From Breoghania sp. L-A4 (GTDB lineage Bacteria > Pseudomonadota > Alphaproteobacteria > Rhizobiales > Stappiaceae): DNA of 64,000 nt. Location of the stretch: the NCBI RefSeq assembly GCF_003432385.1, contig NZ_CP031841.1, forward strand, positions 4,644,501 to 4,708,500, written 5' to 3'. Below the pieces are notes generated by a model. The model worked only from the letters and a program-made list of their open reading frames with translations, ran no database searches and was not told the origin of the DNA. Positions 1 to 14,313 of the stretch are shown here, one piece after another; within the stretch, counting starts at the first letter, position 1, and every line of letters starts with the position of its first letter. A program made the translations under genes and the position numbers.

Positions 1-338
1 GATTATCGGCGAGGCCCGTCCCGGCCAGATCCGCGATATGCCCTTCGCCAATCCTCTTGATCCTCGACAAAATTCATCGCCGCAGAATGGGTCCATTTAT
101 CAAGGAAACGCTCTAAGCAATCCCCGCTCGGGGTCATTCAGGGCGCCGCGAAGGCCGGGCGCACGGCGGATGTTTCCCCGCCGCGGCCGAGCGCACCGTC
201 TGCCGGATGATCCGGAGGCGTCGCCTGCTGCGCGACAATGAGCGTCACGGCGAGGTCTCCCACGCCGTGACGCTCATCGCCATGGTCGAAATTCTGATCC
301 GGCGACACGCTCGTCCATGAATGGCGGAGCTGCGGCCC
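1..338. other. No recognised gene (window edge, downstream of greA)
   Basis: I see no credible coding sequence here. The only long open frame (38-241, plus strand) translates to a low-complexity Arg/Pro-rich peptide typical of GC-rich noncoding DNA. The one clear structure is the perfect hairpin at 238-277, listed separately. Confidence 0.5.
238..277 (-). terminator. Perfect 15-bp hairpin downstream of greA
   Basis: Arms 238-252 and 263-277 are perfect inverted complements (ATGAGCGTCACGGCG and its reverse complement) around a 10-base loop. It lies about 60 bases past the greA stop on the minus strand, so it may end greA transcription or protect the mRNA 3' end. There is no T-run after it, so it is not a classical intrinsic terminator. 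Confidence 0.45.
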
Positions 339-812
339 TCAGATGTATTCGACGCCGGTGATCTCGTAGGAATGCGCGCCGCCGGGCGCCGCGACCTCGA
401 TGGTGTCGCCGACTTCCTTGCCGATGAGGGCGCGGGATATCGGCGAGGAGATCGACACGCGGCCGGACTTCACGTCCGCCTCCACGTCGCCGACGATCTG
501 GTACCGTTTCTCTTCCTCGGTGTCCTCGTCGATGAGGGTCACCGTGGCGCCGAACTTGATCGTGGCGCCGGACATCTTGGAGACGTCGATCACCTCGGCG
601 CGGCCGAGCTTGTCCTCGAGCTCGTTGATGCGGCCCTCGTTGAGGCTCTGCTGTTCCTTGGCGGCGTGATACTCCGCGTTCTCTGAGAGATCGCCGTGGG
701 CGCGCGCTTCCGAAATCGCCTGAATGATGCGCGGGCGCTCCACCGAGGTCCGATGCTTCAGCTCAAGCTCGAGCTGGGCGTGCCCGCCGATCGTCATCGG
801 TACTTTTTCCAT
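339..812 (-). CDS. greA: Transcription elongation factor GreA
   Basis: The 157-residue product matches the usual GreA length. GreA binds in the secondary channel of RNA polymerase and stimulates cleavage of backtracked transcripts. The N-terminal coiled-coil half (about residues 1-75) contains the characteristic [10 protein letters not shown] segment with the acidic residues at the coiled-coil tip. The C-terminal half is the FKBP-like globular domain ending in [10 protein letters not shown] chose the start MEKVPMT at 812 because an AGAGG-type ribosome-binding site lies about 9 bases upstream; an 18-codon longer reading has no family support. The gene follows carB on the same strand after about 200 bases, a common alphaproteobacterial order. 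Confidence 0.97.
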   Translation of the reverse strand: MEKVPMTIGGHAQLELELKHRTSVERPRIIQAISEARAHGDLSENAEYHAAKEQQSLNEGRINELEDKLGRAEVIDVSKMSGATIKFGATVTLIDEDTEEEKRYQIVGDVEADVKSGRVSISSPISRALIGKEVGDTIEVAAPGGAHSYEITGVEYI

Positions 813-885
813 AACCCTGGGACCTCTTTGGCCTCTGCACGACGCCCCTCGGGACGCGTCAGACAATATGAATAGACCGACCTGC

Positions 886-901
886 GAGCGGAGGTCCGCT
901 C
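886..901. other. Stem-loop in the carB-greA gap
   Basis: GAGCGG / AGGT / CCGCTC forms a 6-bp stem with a 4-base loop, flanked by weaker complementary segments that extend pairing to roughly 873-918. It lies between the carB stop (1012) and the greA start (812), so it could separate the two transcripts or act as a leader structure. No T-run follows on either strand. Confidence 0.3.
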
Positions 902-1011
902 ATAGGCCGATCTGTCTAAGATCGTGGGAGCGTCCCTTCGACGTCTCACGAGAGACGCCGGCGCTCCGGTGTGAACCCCGGGGATCCCCCCCGGGCGCTC
1001 GGGCAGTCGAA

Positions 1012-4284
<3,273 letters not shown>

Positions 4285-5153
4285 CGTGGCTCGCAGCGTG
4301 CCCGCCATGGACGCGGGAGCGCCCCGGTTCGGGTCACGATCGTGGTGTAGAGAGGCGGTGTTGCTGGGCGCGGGTTATAGGGAAAAAATCGCGGCGCGGG
4401 AAGACCGGTTGACCCCCATTTGCCGGATAATATCGAGATCGGTCCTGTTTTTGCCCGGACGGCGTCCTCAAGGAGTGGCCGAAAACGCGCGCAACCCCAC
4501 CGGCCGCGGTCGGTCGCAGACGCCGCGATGATGCCCGCGACGCATGGTCCCGCACCCGGACGCCTTCTGGATCCGGCTGTGCATGATCCGGATTTGCTGG
4601 ACAGCATGATTTGAAACTGGTGAAACGTATTCATGTTTCCAGATTTTAGTCTGAACAGGACATGCGATATTTTAATAAGGTGGAGCGGCTCCCGGCTGAA
4701 TGCTCAAAAGCCAGTTATCCCGGAATCTTGGCGTATTTCGCAATATAATTCCGATATAATTTTATGAACACTTTTAACATATACCGACAATTCACTTAGG
4801 GATACAGATGGATGAACTGTAATTTTCGAAAAGGTGCCATAATTTTTCATTTGTATCTCTAATTATTAAAATTTTCGGCTCCGGATTATCTTTCTAAAAA
4901 TTATTTGTATTGTCAATTAATGCTGTTCTCATGAATGCCTTTGCGTTATGAAAGAAATGTGCGACGAGCCTCCCGCAGCAGGGAAGCGTCTCCAAGTGCA
5001 GCGATAGGGCGTTACAGTTTCCGGCGCGATGCGCTGACCGGGCGTGGCGCTTTCGTTCTGGGAATCCCGGGTGCATGAGAATGCAAACTTGCTTCCGGCA
5101 AGTTGTATCCGCTTGCATCCAAATCACGCTGCATGATGACTTGACCTATATCG
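4285..5153. other. 869-bp intergenic region with an AT-rich core
   Basis: This is the divergent gap between carB and the AraC-type regulator. No credible coding sequence is visible. The first 330 bases are GC-rich like the genome, but about 4620-4930 is strikingly AT-rich (runs such as AATATAATTCCGATATAATT), unlike everything else in the window. Promoters for both neighbours must lie here; I cannot assign them with confidence. Confidence 0.5.
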
Positions 5154-6539
5154 ATGAGTGGTTCGTTGGCAACGATGAGTGGTTCGAAACAAGACAGCGC
5201 CTCCGGGAATGTCGTGCAATTCCCCGGCGCAGCCGAGACGCGCGGACAGGGCACGGTTGCATCCGATGCCGGCCGCGGTTTGGCTCTGCCGCCAGCGGTG
5301 CCTGGAACGCGTCCGGAGCACTCTGGCGAAATGCGCGGCAACGCGGCTTTGGAGACGCGCGGCGGCGACTATCTGCTTCATGCGCGCGCGTTGCACGGTT
5401 GGGCGGATTATCTGGCGGCGAAGGATATCGACTACGCCGCGCTGGCGCGCCGCGCCGGGGTCGACCATGTCGATCCGTCGTGCTTTGAGAGCTACGTTGG
5501 CGCCGCCCGGTTTTCCCATTTCCTCGAGTTGGCGGCGGACGCATGCGGCGACGAACTCGCCGTTTTGCGCTGGATCGACAGCGTCAGCGACCTGGCGCTT
5601 GGGCCCGTCCTGCTGTGTCTTACCTATGCGCCGACGCTGCGCGCCGCGATCGACGTGCTGTTGCGCTTCCAGATCGCCCATGTTGACGCGGCGGCGTGCG
5701 AAATTTTCGAGAAAGACGGCATCACGACCGTTTCGTGGAGCTATTCGCCGGTTGTCCTGTGGCCTGAGCAACTGGTGGATCGAGGCGCCGCGCTGTTTAT
5801 CGGCCGCATCCGGACGATGCTGCCGCCGGACGCCGCGCCGCTGGCGGTCGAGCTCAAGCGGCGCAAGCCGGGCTCGGTGGCGCTGCATCACAAGCTGCTC
5901 GGCCCGGACGTGACGTTTGAGGCGGAGCGCAATGCGTTTTCTGTCGCCACGCACCTGATGGACGCACGCAATCCCAATGCGGACGCGAATCTTTTTGCGG
6001 CGCTCAGCGCCCTCAACGAGCGTCTGGTCGGCGAACGCCGCGGCAAAAGTGACATGGTGCTGAGGGTGAAGGAGGAAATCCTGCGCCGGATGAGCCACGA
6101 GACACTCGCGCTCGAACCGATCGCGCGGCATCTGGGTTACAGCAGCCGCGGCTTGCAGCGCCGGCTTGCCGGCTACGACACCACCTTCCACAATCTGCTT
6201 GAGCAGACTCGTAAAGAGACGGCCAAGCGCTATATCGAGGAAACGGATTTCCGCATCTCGGAGATTTCCTACAGGCTCGGGTTCTCGACCATCGGCAACT
6301 TCACGCGTGCGGCCAAACGCTGGTTCGGCTGCACGCCACGTGAATACCGTCAGGGCCTGCAGGGGTGCCCAGGCGCGGATAGTCGGATTCCGTCAGCGTG
6401 TGGCGACCGGTCTGCGGCGAGCGCCAGACGCCACAGGATACGGCCGTGTTACCAAGTTTGTATCGCGGCCTTTTGTCATGCCTCAACGGTCATGATTGTG
6501 TGGTACGCGCTCGGTATCCGGGACACGGATGCCGGCTGA
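5154..6539 (+). CDS. AraC-family regulator with N-terminal arabinose-binding-like domain
   Basis: The reading is 461 residues. A low-complexity leader (about 1-75) is followed by an AraC_binding-type sensor domain (about 80-270) and the double helix-turn-helix DNA-binding domain (about 300-405), with the typical GFSTIGNFTRAAKRWFGCTP signature of the second helix pair. The inducer is unknown. The start is uncertain: ATGAGTGGTTCG occurs twice, at 5154 and 5175, as a direct repeat, and either could initiate. The last 50 or so residues (after GLQG) do not look like an AraC tail. One extra G in the GGGG run at 6362-6365 would bring in a stop at 6380-6382, so this C-terminus may be an indel artefact. 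It lies between carB and carA but has no obvious link to them. Confidence 0.85.
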   Translation: MSGSLATMSGSKQDSASGNVVQFPGAAETRGQGTVASDAGRGLALPPAVPGTRPEHSGEMRGNAALETRGGDYLLHARALHGWADYLAAKDIDYAALARRAGVDHVDPSCFESYVGAARFSHFLELAADACGDELAVLRWIDSVSDLALGPVLLCLTYAPTLRAAIDVLLRFQIAHVDAAACEIFEKDGITTVSWSYSPVVLWPEQLVDRGAALFIGRIRTMLPPDAAPLAVELKRRKPGSVALHHKLLGPDVTFEAERNAFSVATHLMDARNPNADANLFAALSALNERLVGERRGKSDMVLRVKEEILRRMSHETLALEPIARHLGYSSRGLQRRLAGYDTTFHNLLEQTRKETAKRYIEETDFRISEISYRLGFSTIGNFTRAAKRWFGCTPREYRQGLQGCPGADSRIPSACGDRSAASARRHRIRPCYQVCIAAFCHASTVMIVWYALGIRDTDAG

Positions 6540-6885
6540 ACCGAGTGGAGCTTCCGTATGCGTCATGCGGAAAATCCCGCCCGGCGGTGTATCGGGATAA
6601 ATGTTCGGCATCGACGGCGAATTCGCAAATGCGCTTTGGTGGCATACTTCCGCTACGCGATGGATGAATCCCGCCGTATGCGCCAACGACAAGAAGAAGA
6701 ACAAAGGAATTGAAACGCCAAGCGGGCAGTCCAGAACGGCGATTGGCCGGCAGCGCAAGCGAGCCGGCATGGCGCTCAGGCGCCCGATCGCCTCAGTCCC
6801 GCGCATTCCCCGAATGCCCTGGTAGCAGCGAGCCTTGATGTGGAGGGCTCAATTCACAACGATAATCCACTCACAAGCAGGTACT
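6540..6885. other. Intergenic, no gene seen
   Basis: About 350 bases between the AraC and MerR genes. Open frames here give Arg/Pro-rich or low-complexity translations with no family resemblance, and none has a convincing ribosome-binding site. The promoter of the MerR gene is expected in the distal part. Confidence 0.4.
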
Positions 6886-7335
6886 ATGAATACGAACGTG
6901 AAAACACCCGTGGCTGTTCCCGACATCGCTCAGCCGATTCAGACGTCGGTCGACGATGAGACTCTGCTCTCGATCTCGGAAATGGCGGACCGGTTCCAGG
7001 TCACCCTGAGGACGCTCCGCTTCTACGAGGAAAAGGGGTTGCTGTCCCCGGTCCGTCGCGGATCGCGCCGGTTCTACCGCGAGCAGGAAATCGGCCGCAT
7101 GCGGGTTATTCTGCAAGCCAAGCGCATCGGCCTGACGCTCGTGGAAATCCGCCAGGTCCTGAAGCTCGCGGTTGGCAAGACCCAGCGCGCGGAACAGCTT
7201 CGCAAGCTGCGCGAGATCTGCTCGCAGCAGGAAGAGATGCTGCGCGACCAGTATGAGCAGGTTCGTTTGCAGCTGGCGGAAACCGAGCAGGTTCTCGGCC
7301 AGTTGGAAGAACTGATGAAATCGGAAGCTGCCTGA
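6886..7335 (+). CDS. MerR-family transcriptional regulator
   Basis: The product is 149 residues. An N-terminal winged-helix DNA-binding domain begins at about residue 27 (LLSISEMADRFQVTLRTLRF, then YEEKGLLSPVRRG), the hallmark MerR pattern. A long C-terminal coiled coil (about 100-145, rich in Q/E/L) mediates dimerisation. No cysteine pattern for metal binding is evident, so the ligand is unknown. I chose the ATG at 6886 rather than the upstream one at 6835 because the earlier codons do not resemble the family. It is convergent with carA and shares the bidirectional terminator at 7357-7401. Confidence 0.88.
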   Translation: MNTNVKTPVAVPDIAQPIQTSVDDETLLSISEMADRFQVTLRTLRFYEEKGLLSPVRRGSRRFYREQEIGRMRVILQAKRIGLTLVEIRQVLKLAVGKTQRAEQLRKLREICSQQEEMLRDQYEQVRLQLAETEQVLGQLEELMKSEAA

Positions 7336-7356
7336 CGCTCACCTCGAGCCGATCGC

Positions 7357-7401
7357 AAACAAAAAACGCCGACGGTCCGTCGACCGCCGGCGTTTTTGTT
7401 T
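7357..7401. terminator. Bidirectional intrinsic terminator between merR-type gene and carA
   Basis: Left arm ACGCCGACGGT and right arm ACCGCCGGCGT pair with one mismatch, preceded by an A-run and followed by a T-run. It can therefore stop transcripts arriving from the MerR gene (plus) and from carA (minus). Confidence 0.85.
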
Positions 7402-7453
7402 ACATGTCCTCGCCATTGCCCGAGCGCGCGGCGTCCTGAGCGGGCTTCCGCGA

Positions 7454-8655
7454 TCAGGCGCGTTCGGCGACCTGCGCGTCGCCCTTGCGGGCGCGGATCA
7501 GGTTGACAAAGCGGTTGAACAGATAATGACTGTCGCGCGGGCCGGGCGAGGCTTCGGGTGATACTGCACCGAGAACACCGGCTTGCCGGTGACCCGCAGT
7601 CCGCAGTTCGATCCGTCAAACAGCGACACGTGGGTCTCCTCGACCGTGTCGGGGAGACTTTTCGCGTCCACCGCGAAACCGTGATTCATCGAGGTGATCT
7701 CGACCTTTTCCGTGGTGCGGTCGAGCACCGGATGATTGGCGCCGTGATGGCCCTGATGCATCTTGGTCGTGGTGCCGCCAAGCGCCAGGCCGAGAAGCTG
7801 GTGGCCCAGGCAGATGCCGAACAGCGGCACGTCGGCTTCGATCACCTTGCGGATCGCCGGCACGGCGTATTCACCCGTGGCCGCCGGATCGCCGGGGCCG
7901 TTGGACAGGAACACCCCATCGGGCGCCAGCGCCAGCACGTCCTCGCCGGTGGCCGTTGCCGGCAACACGGTGACCCGGCAGCCCTGGTCGGCCAGCAGCC
8001 GCATGATGTTGCGCTTGATGCCGTAGTCGATGCACACCACATGATAGCGCGGGTCTTCCTGGCGGCCGTAGCCGTGTTCCCACGTCCACGGCGTTTCGTC
8101 CCAGGTGAAGCGCTGCGCGGTGGTCACCGACTTCGCCAGGTCCATGCCCTCGAGATCCGGCACGGCCTTGGCCTGCGCCTTCAGCGCGTCGAAATCGAAC
8201 GTGCCGTCGGCCGCATGCACAATCACCGCGTTCTGCATGCCGCCTTCGCGGATGTGGACGGTCAGCGCGCGGGTGTCCACGCCGCAGATGCCGACGATGC
8301 CGCGCGCCTTCAGCCAGTCATTGAAGCCGCGCATCGCGCGGTAGTTCGACGGATCGGTGATGTCGGCGCGCAGCACGACGCCGCGAATGCCGGAGGCCGC
8401 CGCCATGTTGACGGTCTCGATGTCCTCGTCATTGGCGCCGATGTTGCCGATATGGGGGAAGGTGAAGGTGATGATCTGGCCGGCGTAGGACGGGTCCGTG
8501 AGGATCTCCTGATAGCCCGTGATCGCGGTGTTGAAGCACACTTCGCCTTGCGCCGTACCCACGGCGCCGAGCCCGAATCCCTCGATTACGGTGCCGTCTG
8601 CCAGAATGAGGGCGGCCGTCGTCGGCGTCGCGGACCAGGCGTCTGCGTTCGTCAT
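7454..8655 (-). pseudogene. carA: Carbamoyl-phosphate synthase small subunit, frameshifted at the catalytic HPE motif
   Basis: CarA is the glutaminase subunit that passes ammonia to CarB. Residues 1 to about 150 form the CPSase small-chain domain; the rest is a class-I glutamine amidotransferase domain with nucleophile Cys282 in FGICLGHQLLG and His366. At the third triad residue the sequence reads CACCCGAAGCC where CACCCGGAAGCC is expected, so His-Pro-Glu becomes His-Pro-Lys and the frame is lost near 7555. As written, the frame runs out at 7498 with an unrelated tail. Adding one base restores a 400-residue protein ending at 7454 with a normal C-terminus. A sequencing or assembly error is more likely than a real null, since carB is intact. 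Start MTNADAW at 8655 fits the family. Confidence 0.9.
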
Positions 8656-8905
8656 GGGTTGCATTCTCGATCCGGTTGATGACATCATGCGCGCGCCCGC
8701 CTGGGTCCGGCCGGCAGGGCAGCCGACAACACCTCATTGAGGCGCGCTCAGGCGCGCACACTAGGGCAACAAAAAGCGCTGGTCAACACTCGACAACGCG
8801 AAATTTCACTATAAAAATCAGTATCTTAGGAATTCGGCGTGAGACGGCGTGCAGTGGGAGTGTTCCGCGGCGGCCGCGATGTCCCGAAACTCCGTGAGGG
8901 AAGTC

Positions 8906-9370
8906 ATGCGCGAGCACATCAATGCCGCATTGAAGAAGGCCGTCGAGGCGCAGGACAAACGCCGCGCCGCGACCCTTCGTCTGATCTGCACCGCGATCAG
9001 CGACCGGGCGGGCGCTGCGCGTGAACAGGGCCGCGATGGCGTCACGCCGGAAGAGGTGCTCGACATCCTGCGCCGGATGATCCGCCAGCGGAAGGAATCG
9101 ACCGTCGAGTACGAGGCGGCAGGAAAGCTCGATCTGGCGCAGCAGGAGCGCGATGAAATCGCGATTATCCGCGAGTTTCTGCCCAAGCAGTTCGACGATG
9201 AAGAGATGCAGCAGGCCTGTCAGGCCGTGGTCGACTCGCTGGGCGCGCACGGCCTGCGCGACATGGGCCGCACCATGACGGCGCTCAAGGAGCGCTATCC
9301 CAACAAGATGGATTTCGCCCGCGCCAGCTGCATGGTCAAGGACCTGCTGCGCGACGCCGGCAACGCCTGA
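8906..9370 (+). CDS. GatB/YqeY domain-containing protein
   Basis: The 154-residue product is the stand-alone YqeY type, homologous to the C-terminal tail domain of the GatB/GatE amidotransferase subunits that contacts tRNA. Helical throughout; the N-terminal stretch INAALKKAVEAQDKRRAATL and the REFLPKQ motif in the middle are typical. Its exact role is unknown. I chose the ATG at 8906 because GTGAGGGAAG immediately upstream is a good ribosome-binding site; two upstream in-frame ATGs give a non-homologous leader. It lies between carA (divergent) and dnaG, a conserved alphaproteobacterial neighbourhood. Confidence 0.92.
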   Translation: MREHINAALKKAVEAQDKRRAATLRLICTAISDRAGAAREQGRDGVTPEEVLDILRRMIRQRKESTVEYEAAGKLDLAQQERDEIAIIREFLPKQFDDEEMQQACQAVVDSLGAHGLRDMGRTMTALKERYPNKMDFARASCMVKDLLRDAGNA

Positions 9371-9538
9371 GGCGCCCTTTCTTCACAACGCCGTCCCCGG
9401 GTTGTCCCCAGCGTGTCCACCGGTTATCAGAAAACCGGTCCACAGCCAGCGTCCGTGTCCGGGAGGCTGAGCGAAATTCGTTCCGCTCAAGCACCACGAT
9501 TCGCGCTATGCTGACCCCGATCCACCAAGAGCGACCGC

Positions 9539-11565
9539 ATGCGTTTTCCGCCTTCCCTGCTTGACGACATTCGCGCCCGGCTCTCGCTGTCGGACGTGGT
9601 CGGCCGGCGTGTGACCTGGGACCGGCGCAAGACGCAGCCCGGCAAGGGCGACTTCTGGGCCTGCTGCCCGTTTCATCAGGAAAAGAGCCCCAGCTTTCAC
9701 GTCGATGACCGGCGCAATCACTACAAGTGCTTCGGCTGCGGCGCGTCCGGCGACCATTTCCGCTTTCTCATGGAAACCGAGGGCTGTCGTTCCCCGAGGC
9801 CGTGGAGCGGCTGGCGGGCGATGCCGGTGTCACGCTGCCCAAGGCGGATCCGCAGGCAGCCGCGCGCGAGCACAAGCGCGCGGGCCTCGCCGAAATCTGC
9901 GAGATGGCGGCGAAATTCTTCGAAGGCGAATTGCGCGGCCCGGCGGCGCGCGACGCGCGGAGCTATCTCGAAGGCCGCAAGCTCACCGCCGACACCTTGC
10001 GCGAGTTCCGCTTCGGCTTCGCCCCCAACGGCCGCGACGCGCTGAAGAACCACCTCTCGGACAAGGGCGTGGATGAGGCGCAGATGGTCGAGGCGGGCCT
10101 GGTCATCAAACCGGAAGGCGGACGCGCCTCCTACGACCGGTTCCGCAACCGCATCATCATTCCGATCGAGAACGAGCGCGGCCAGGTGGTGGCGTTCGGC
10201 GGCCGCACGCTGGATCCCGAGGGCCAGCCCAAATACCTCAATTCGCCCGAGACGCCGCTGTTTCACAAGGGCTCGATGCTGTTCAACGTTCACCGTGCCC
10301 GCCAGCCGGCCTATGAGGCCAAGGAGGCGATCGTGGTGGAAGGCTACATGGACGCGATCGCCGTCTATCAGGCCGGCGTCCGGCACGTGGTCGCGGCGCT
10401 GGGCACGGCGTTCACCGAGGACCAGATCGCCCGGATGTGGAAGCTGGCGGCCGAGCCGGTCGTCTGTTTCGACGGCGATGCGGCCGGCGTCAACGCGGCG
10501 CACCGCGCCGTCGACCGGATCCTGCCCTCGCTGAAGAGCGGCTATTCCTTCCAGTTCGTGTTCCTGCCCGATGGCCAGGATCCGGACGATCTGATCCAGG
10601 CGGGCGGCCGTGAGCGCTTTCTGGAGGCGGTCCGCGCGGCCACGCCCTTGTCCGACGTCCTGTGGAGCCGCGAGATCACCGGCCGCGAGATCAACACGCC
10701 CGAGCGCAAGGCGGCTTTGGAAAAGTCGCTCGACGACATGGTCGCCACGATCCGCGACGACCGGGTCAAGCGCCGCTATCAGCTGGAAATCCGGCTCAAG
10801 CTGTCGAACCTGTTCTGGGAAGCGGCGCGCGCGGCGCGCTCCGAGGGACGCGATCCGGGCCGCCGCAAGGATGGCCGGAAGGACGGCCGAAAGGACGGAT
10901 GGTCCGGTCGCGGCGAGGTCCCACACGGCGATCTGGCACAGGGCCAGCGCATCGAGAGACCGCAGGGCCCGCAGTTCAATACCGAGCGCGTGGTCTGCGG
11001 GTTGTGCATTCAGTATCTGGAGCTGTTCGAGCGCCACGTGGAGCGGCTGTCGCAGCTCAGCTTCAACGACGAGCTGCACGATCGCTTCAAGATGGAATTG
11101 TGCCGGGTCGCGACCGATCTCGACCGGCAGAGCGTGACATCGTTCTTCGACACGCTGGACCCGCGCTTTTACGAGATCTTCAAGGAAGTCATGCGCGAGG
11201 GCGAGGCGGGGGACGCAAAGAAACCCTTGCAGCCGAACTGGACGCGGCTGAACGAGCGGCTGCAGGTGCTCAACTGCGAGCCGCCGGCCGAATTCATCGA
11301 GCGCTGTTTCGAGCATTTCCTCGACGAGCTTGAACTGCGCGCGCTGGAGCGCGAGCTCGACGAAGAGCTCGCCGCGGCGGCCGACGATCTTGACGAGCGC
11401 GCCTGGCAGCGCATCCAGGCGCTGAAGCAGGAACTGATGCGCCGCAACGAGGAACAGGGCCGGCGCGACCACGATCTCGCGGAAGAGGCCAAGCAGATCC
11501 GGGCGGCCTTCACCGCCAGCGGCAACGGCACGCGCGCGTCGGCGGGATTTCTGAAGGCTGGCTAG
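9539..11565 (+). pseudogene. dnaG: DNA primase DnaG, reading frame broken by a 1-base deletion
   Basis: DnaG lays RNA primers at the replication fork. The N-terminal CHC2 zinc finger is clear (Cys43, His46, Cys64, Cys67). The TOPRIM catalytic core shows VVEGYMDAIAVYQAG and DGDAAG, and a helicase-binding C-terminal region follows to about residue 675. The first frame covers 82 residues up to METEG. The rest continues in another frame from LSFPEAVERLAG. At 9781-9783 the sequence has GAGGGCTG where GAGGGGCTG would keep the frame. DnaG is essential, so I read this as an indel error in a G run; the repaired gene is 675 residues, normal length. Followed by rpoD, as in the classical macromolecular-synthesis arrangement. 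Confidence 0.93.
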
Positions 11566-12146
11566 CGGCCGCGCGCGGCAGCGGCGTCGATTGGTGCGAA
11601 AATTGGCGGTGGGTATGGCGGCAAATGGCCTTTTTCGCCTTGACCATAACGAATCACCCTTGCGAATCGCTGCCGCCAAGTTACATACACTTATCTGGAC
11701 AGCTTGCAGCGCCGCCAAAAGGCCGGGCGAAAAATCATTCCTGTCCAAAATCCTTAAGTGTTCCAAAGGGACCCGCGCGCAGCGAGGGGCCCGGAAGAGC
11801 CGTTGAGTCGCAGCTTGAGATCGTACGCCGCGCAACTTTGTTGTGAAGTGGATGTGCGCGAAACCGGTGAACGCGCGGGGCGGAAGAGACAATGTCTTCC
11901 GTCTTGCGCATACGCGGATGCGCAATCGTGACGGGAAATTCGAGCCTTCGATGACGCCACAGGGCGCCGCGACCGGGCTTGCAGCTTCCGCGCCGCGTGC
12001 AATCGGGCAACTACGGTTAATTGGGGCTTAAGACACCAAGAGTTATCAGGGGTGCTGGATTCGGGCGACAGGCGCGCCTGGCCGCGTCCGGCGAGACGGT
12101 TCCAAGCGGATGCCGTGACAGACCCTACGGTTCTGGAGTTCAAAGA
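11566..12146. other. 580-bp dnaG-rpoD intergenic region
   Basis: No coding sequence is recognised. The stretch 11590-11760 is less GC-rich than its surroundings. Promoters for rpoD are expected here. TTGAGT at about 11804 resembles a -35 element, but I cannot pair it with a convincing -10. Confidence 0.4.
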
Positions 12147-14204
<2,058 letters not shown>

Positions 14205-14230
14205 GCGTGCTCGGCAAGCTCAGGATTTCG

Positions 14231-14258
14231 AAAGCCCGGTGGAAACGCCGGGCTTTTT
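14231..14258 (+). terminator. Intrinsic terminator after rpoD (incoming copy)
   Basis: AAAGCCCGG and CCGGGCTTT form a 9-bp stem with an 8-base loop, followed by a T-run. Its layout and sequence parallel the terminator at 16571-16597 after the displaced rpoD tail, so the duplication includes the terminator. Confidence 0.88.
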
Positions 14259-14313
14259 GTTTGAGGCTCCATTCACTTGATATTCCGGTGAATTGCGGAG
14301 AGGGTCGGGTACC

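Noticed and set aside
38-241. 67-codon frame at the window start
   Set aside because: Low-complexity Arg/Pro-rich translation, no ribosome-binding site and no family resemblance.
9404-9440. Palindrome ACCGGTT-N7-AACCGGT before dnaG considered as a replication origin element
   Set aside because: No cluster of DnaA boxes (TTATCCACA) and no parAB, dnaA or repABC nearby. It is more likely a local regulatory or structural element.
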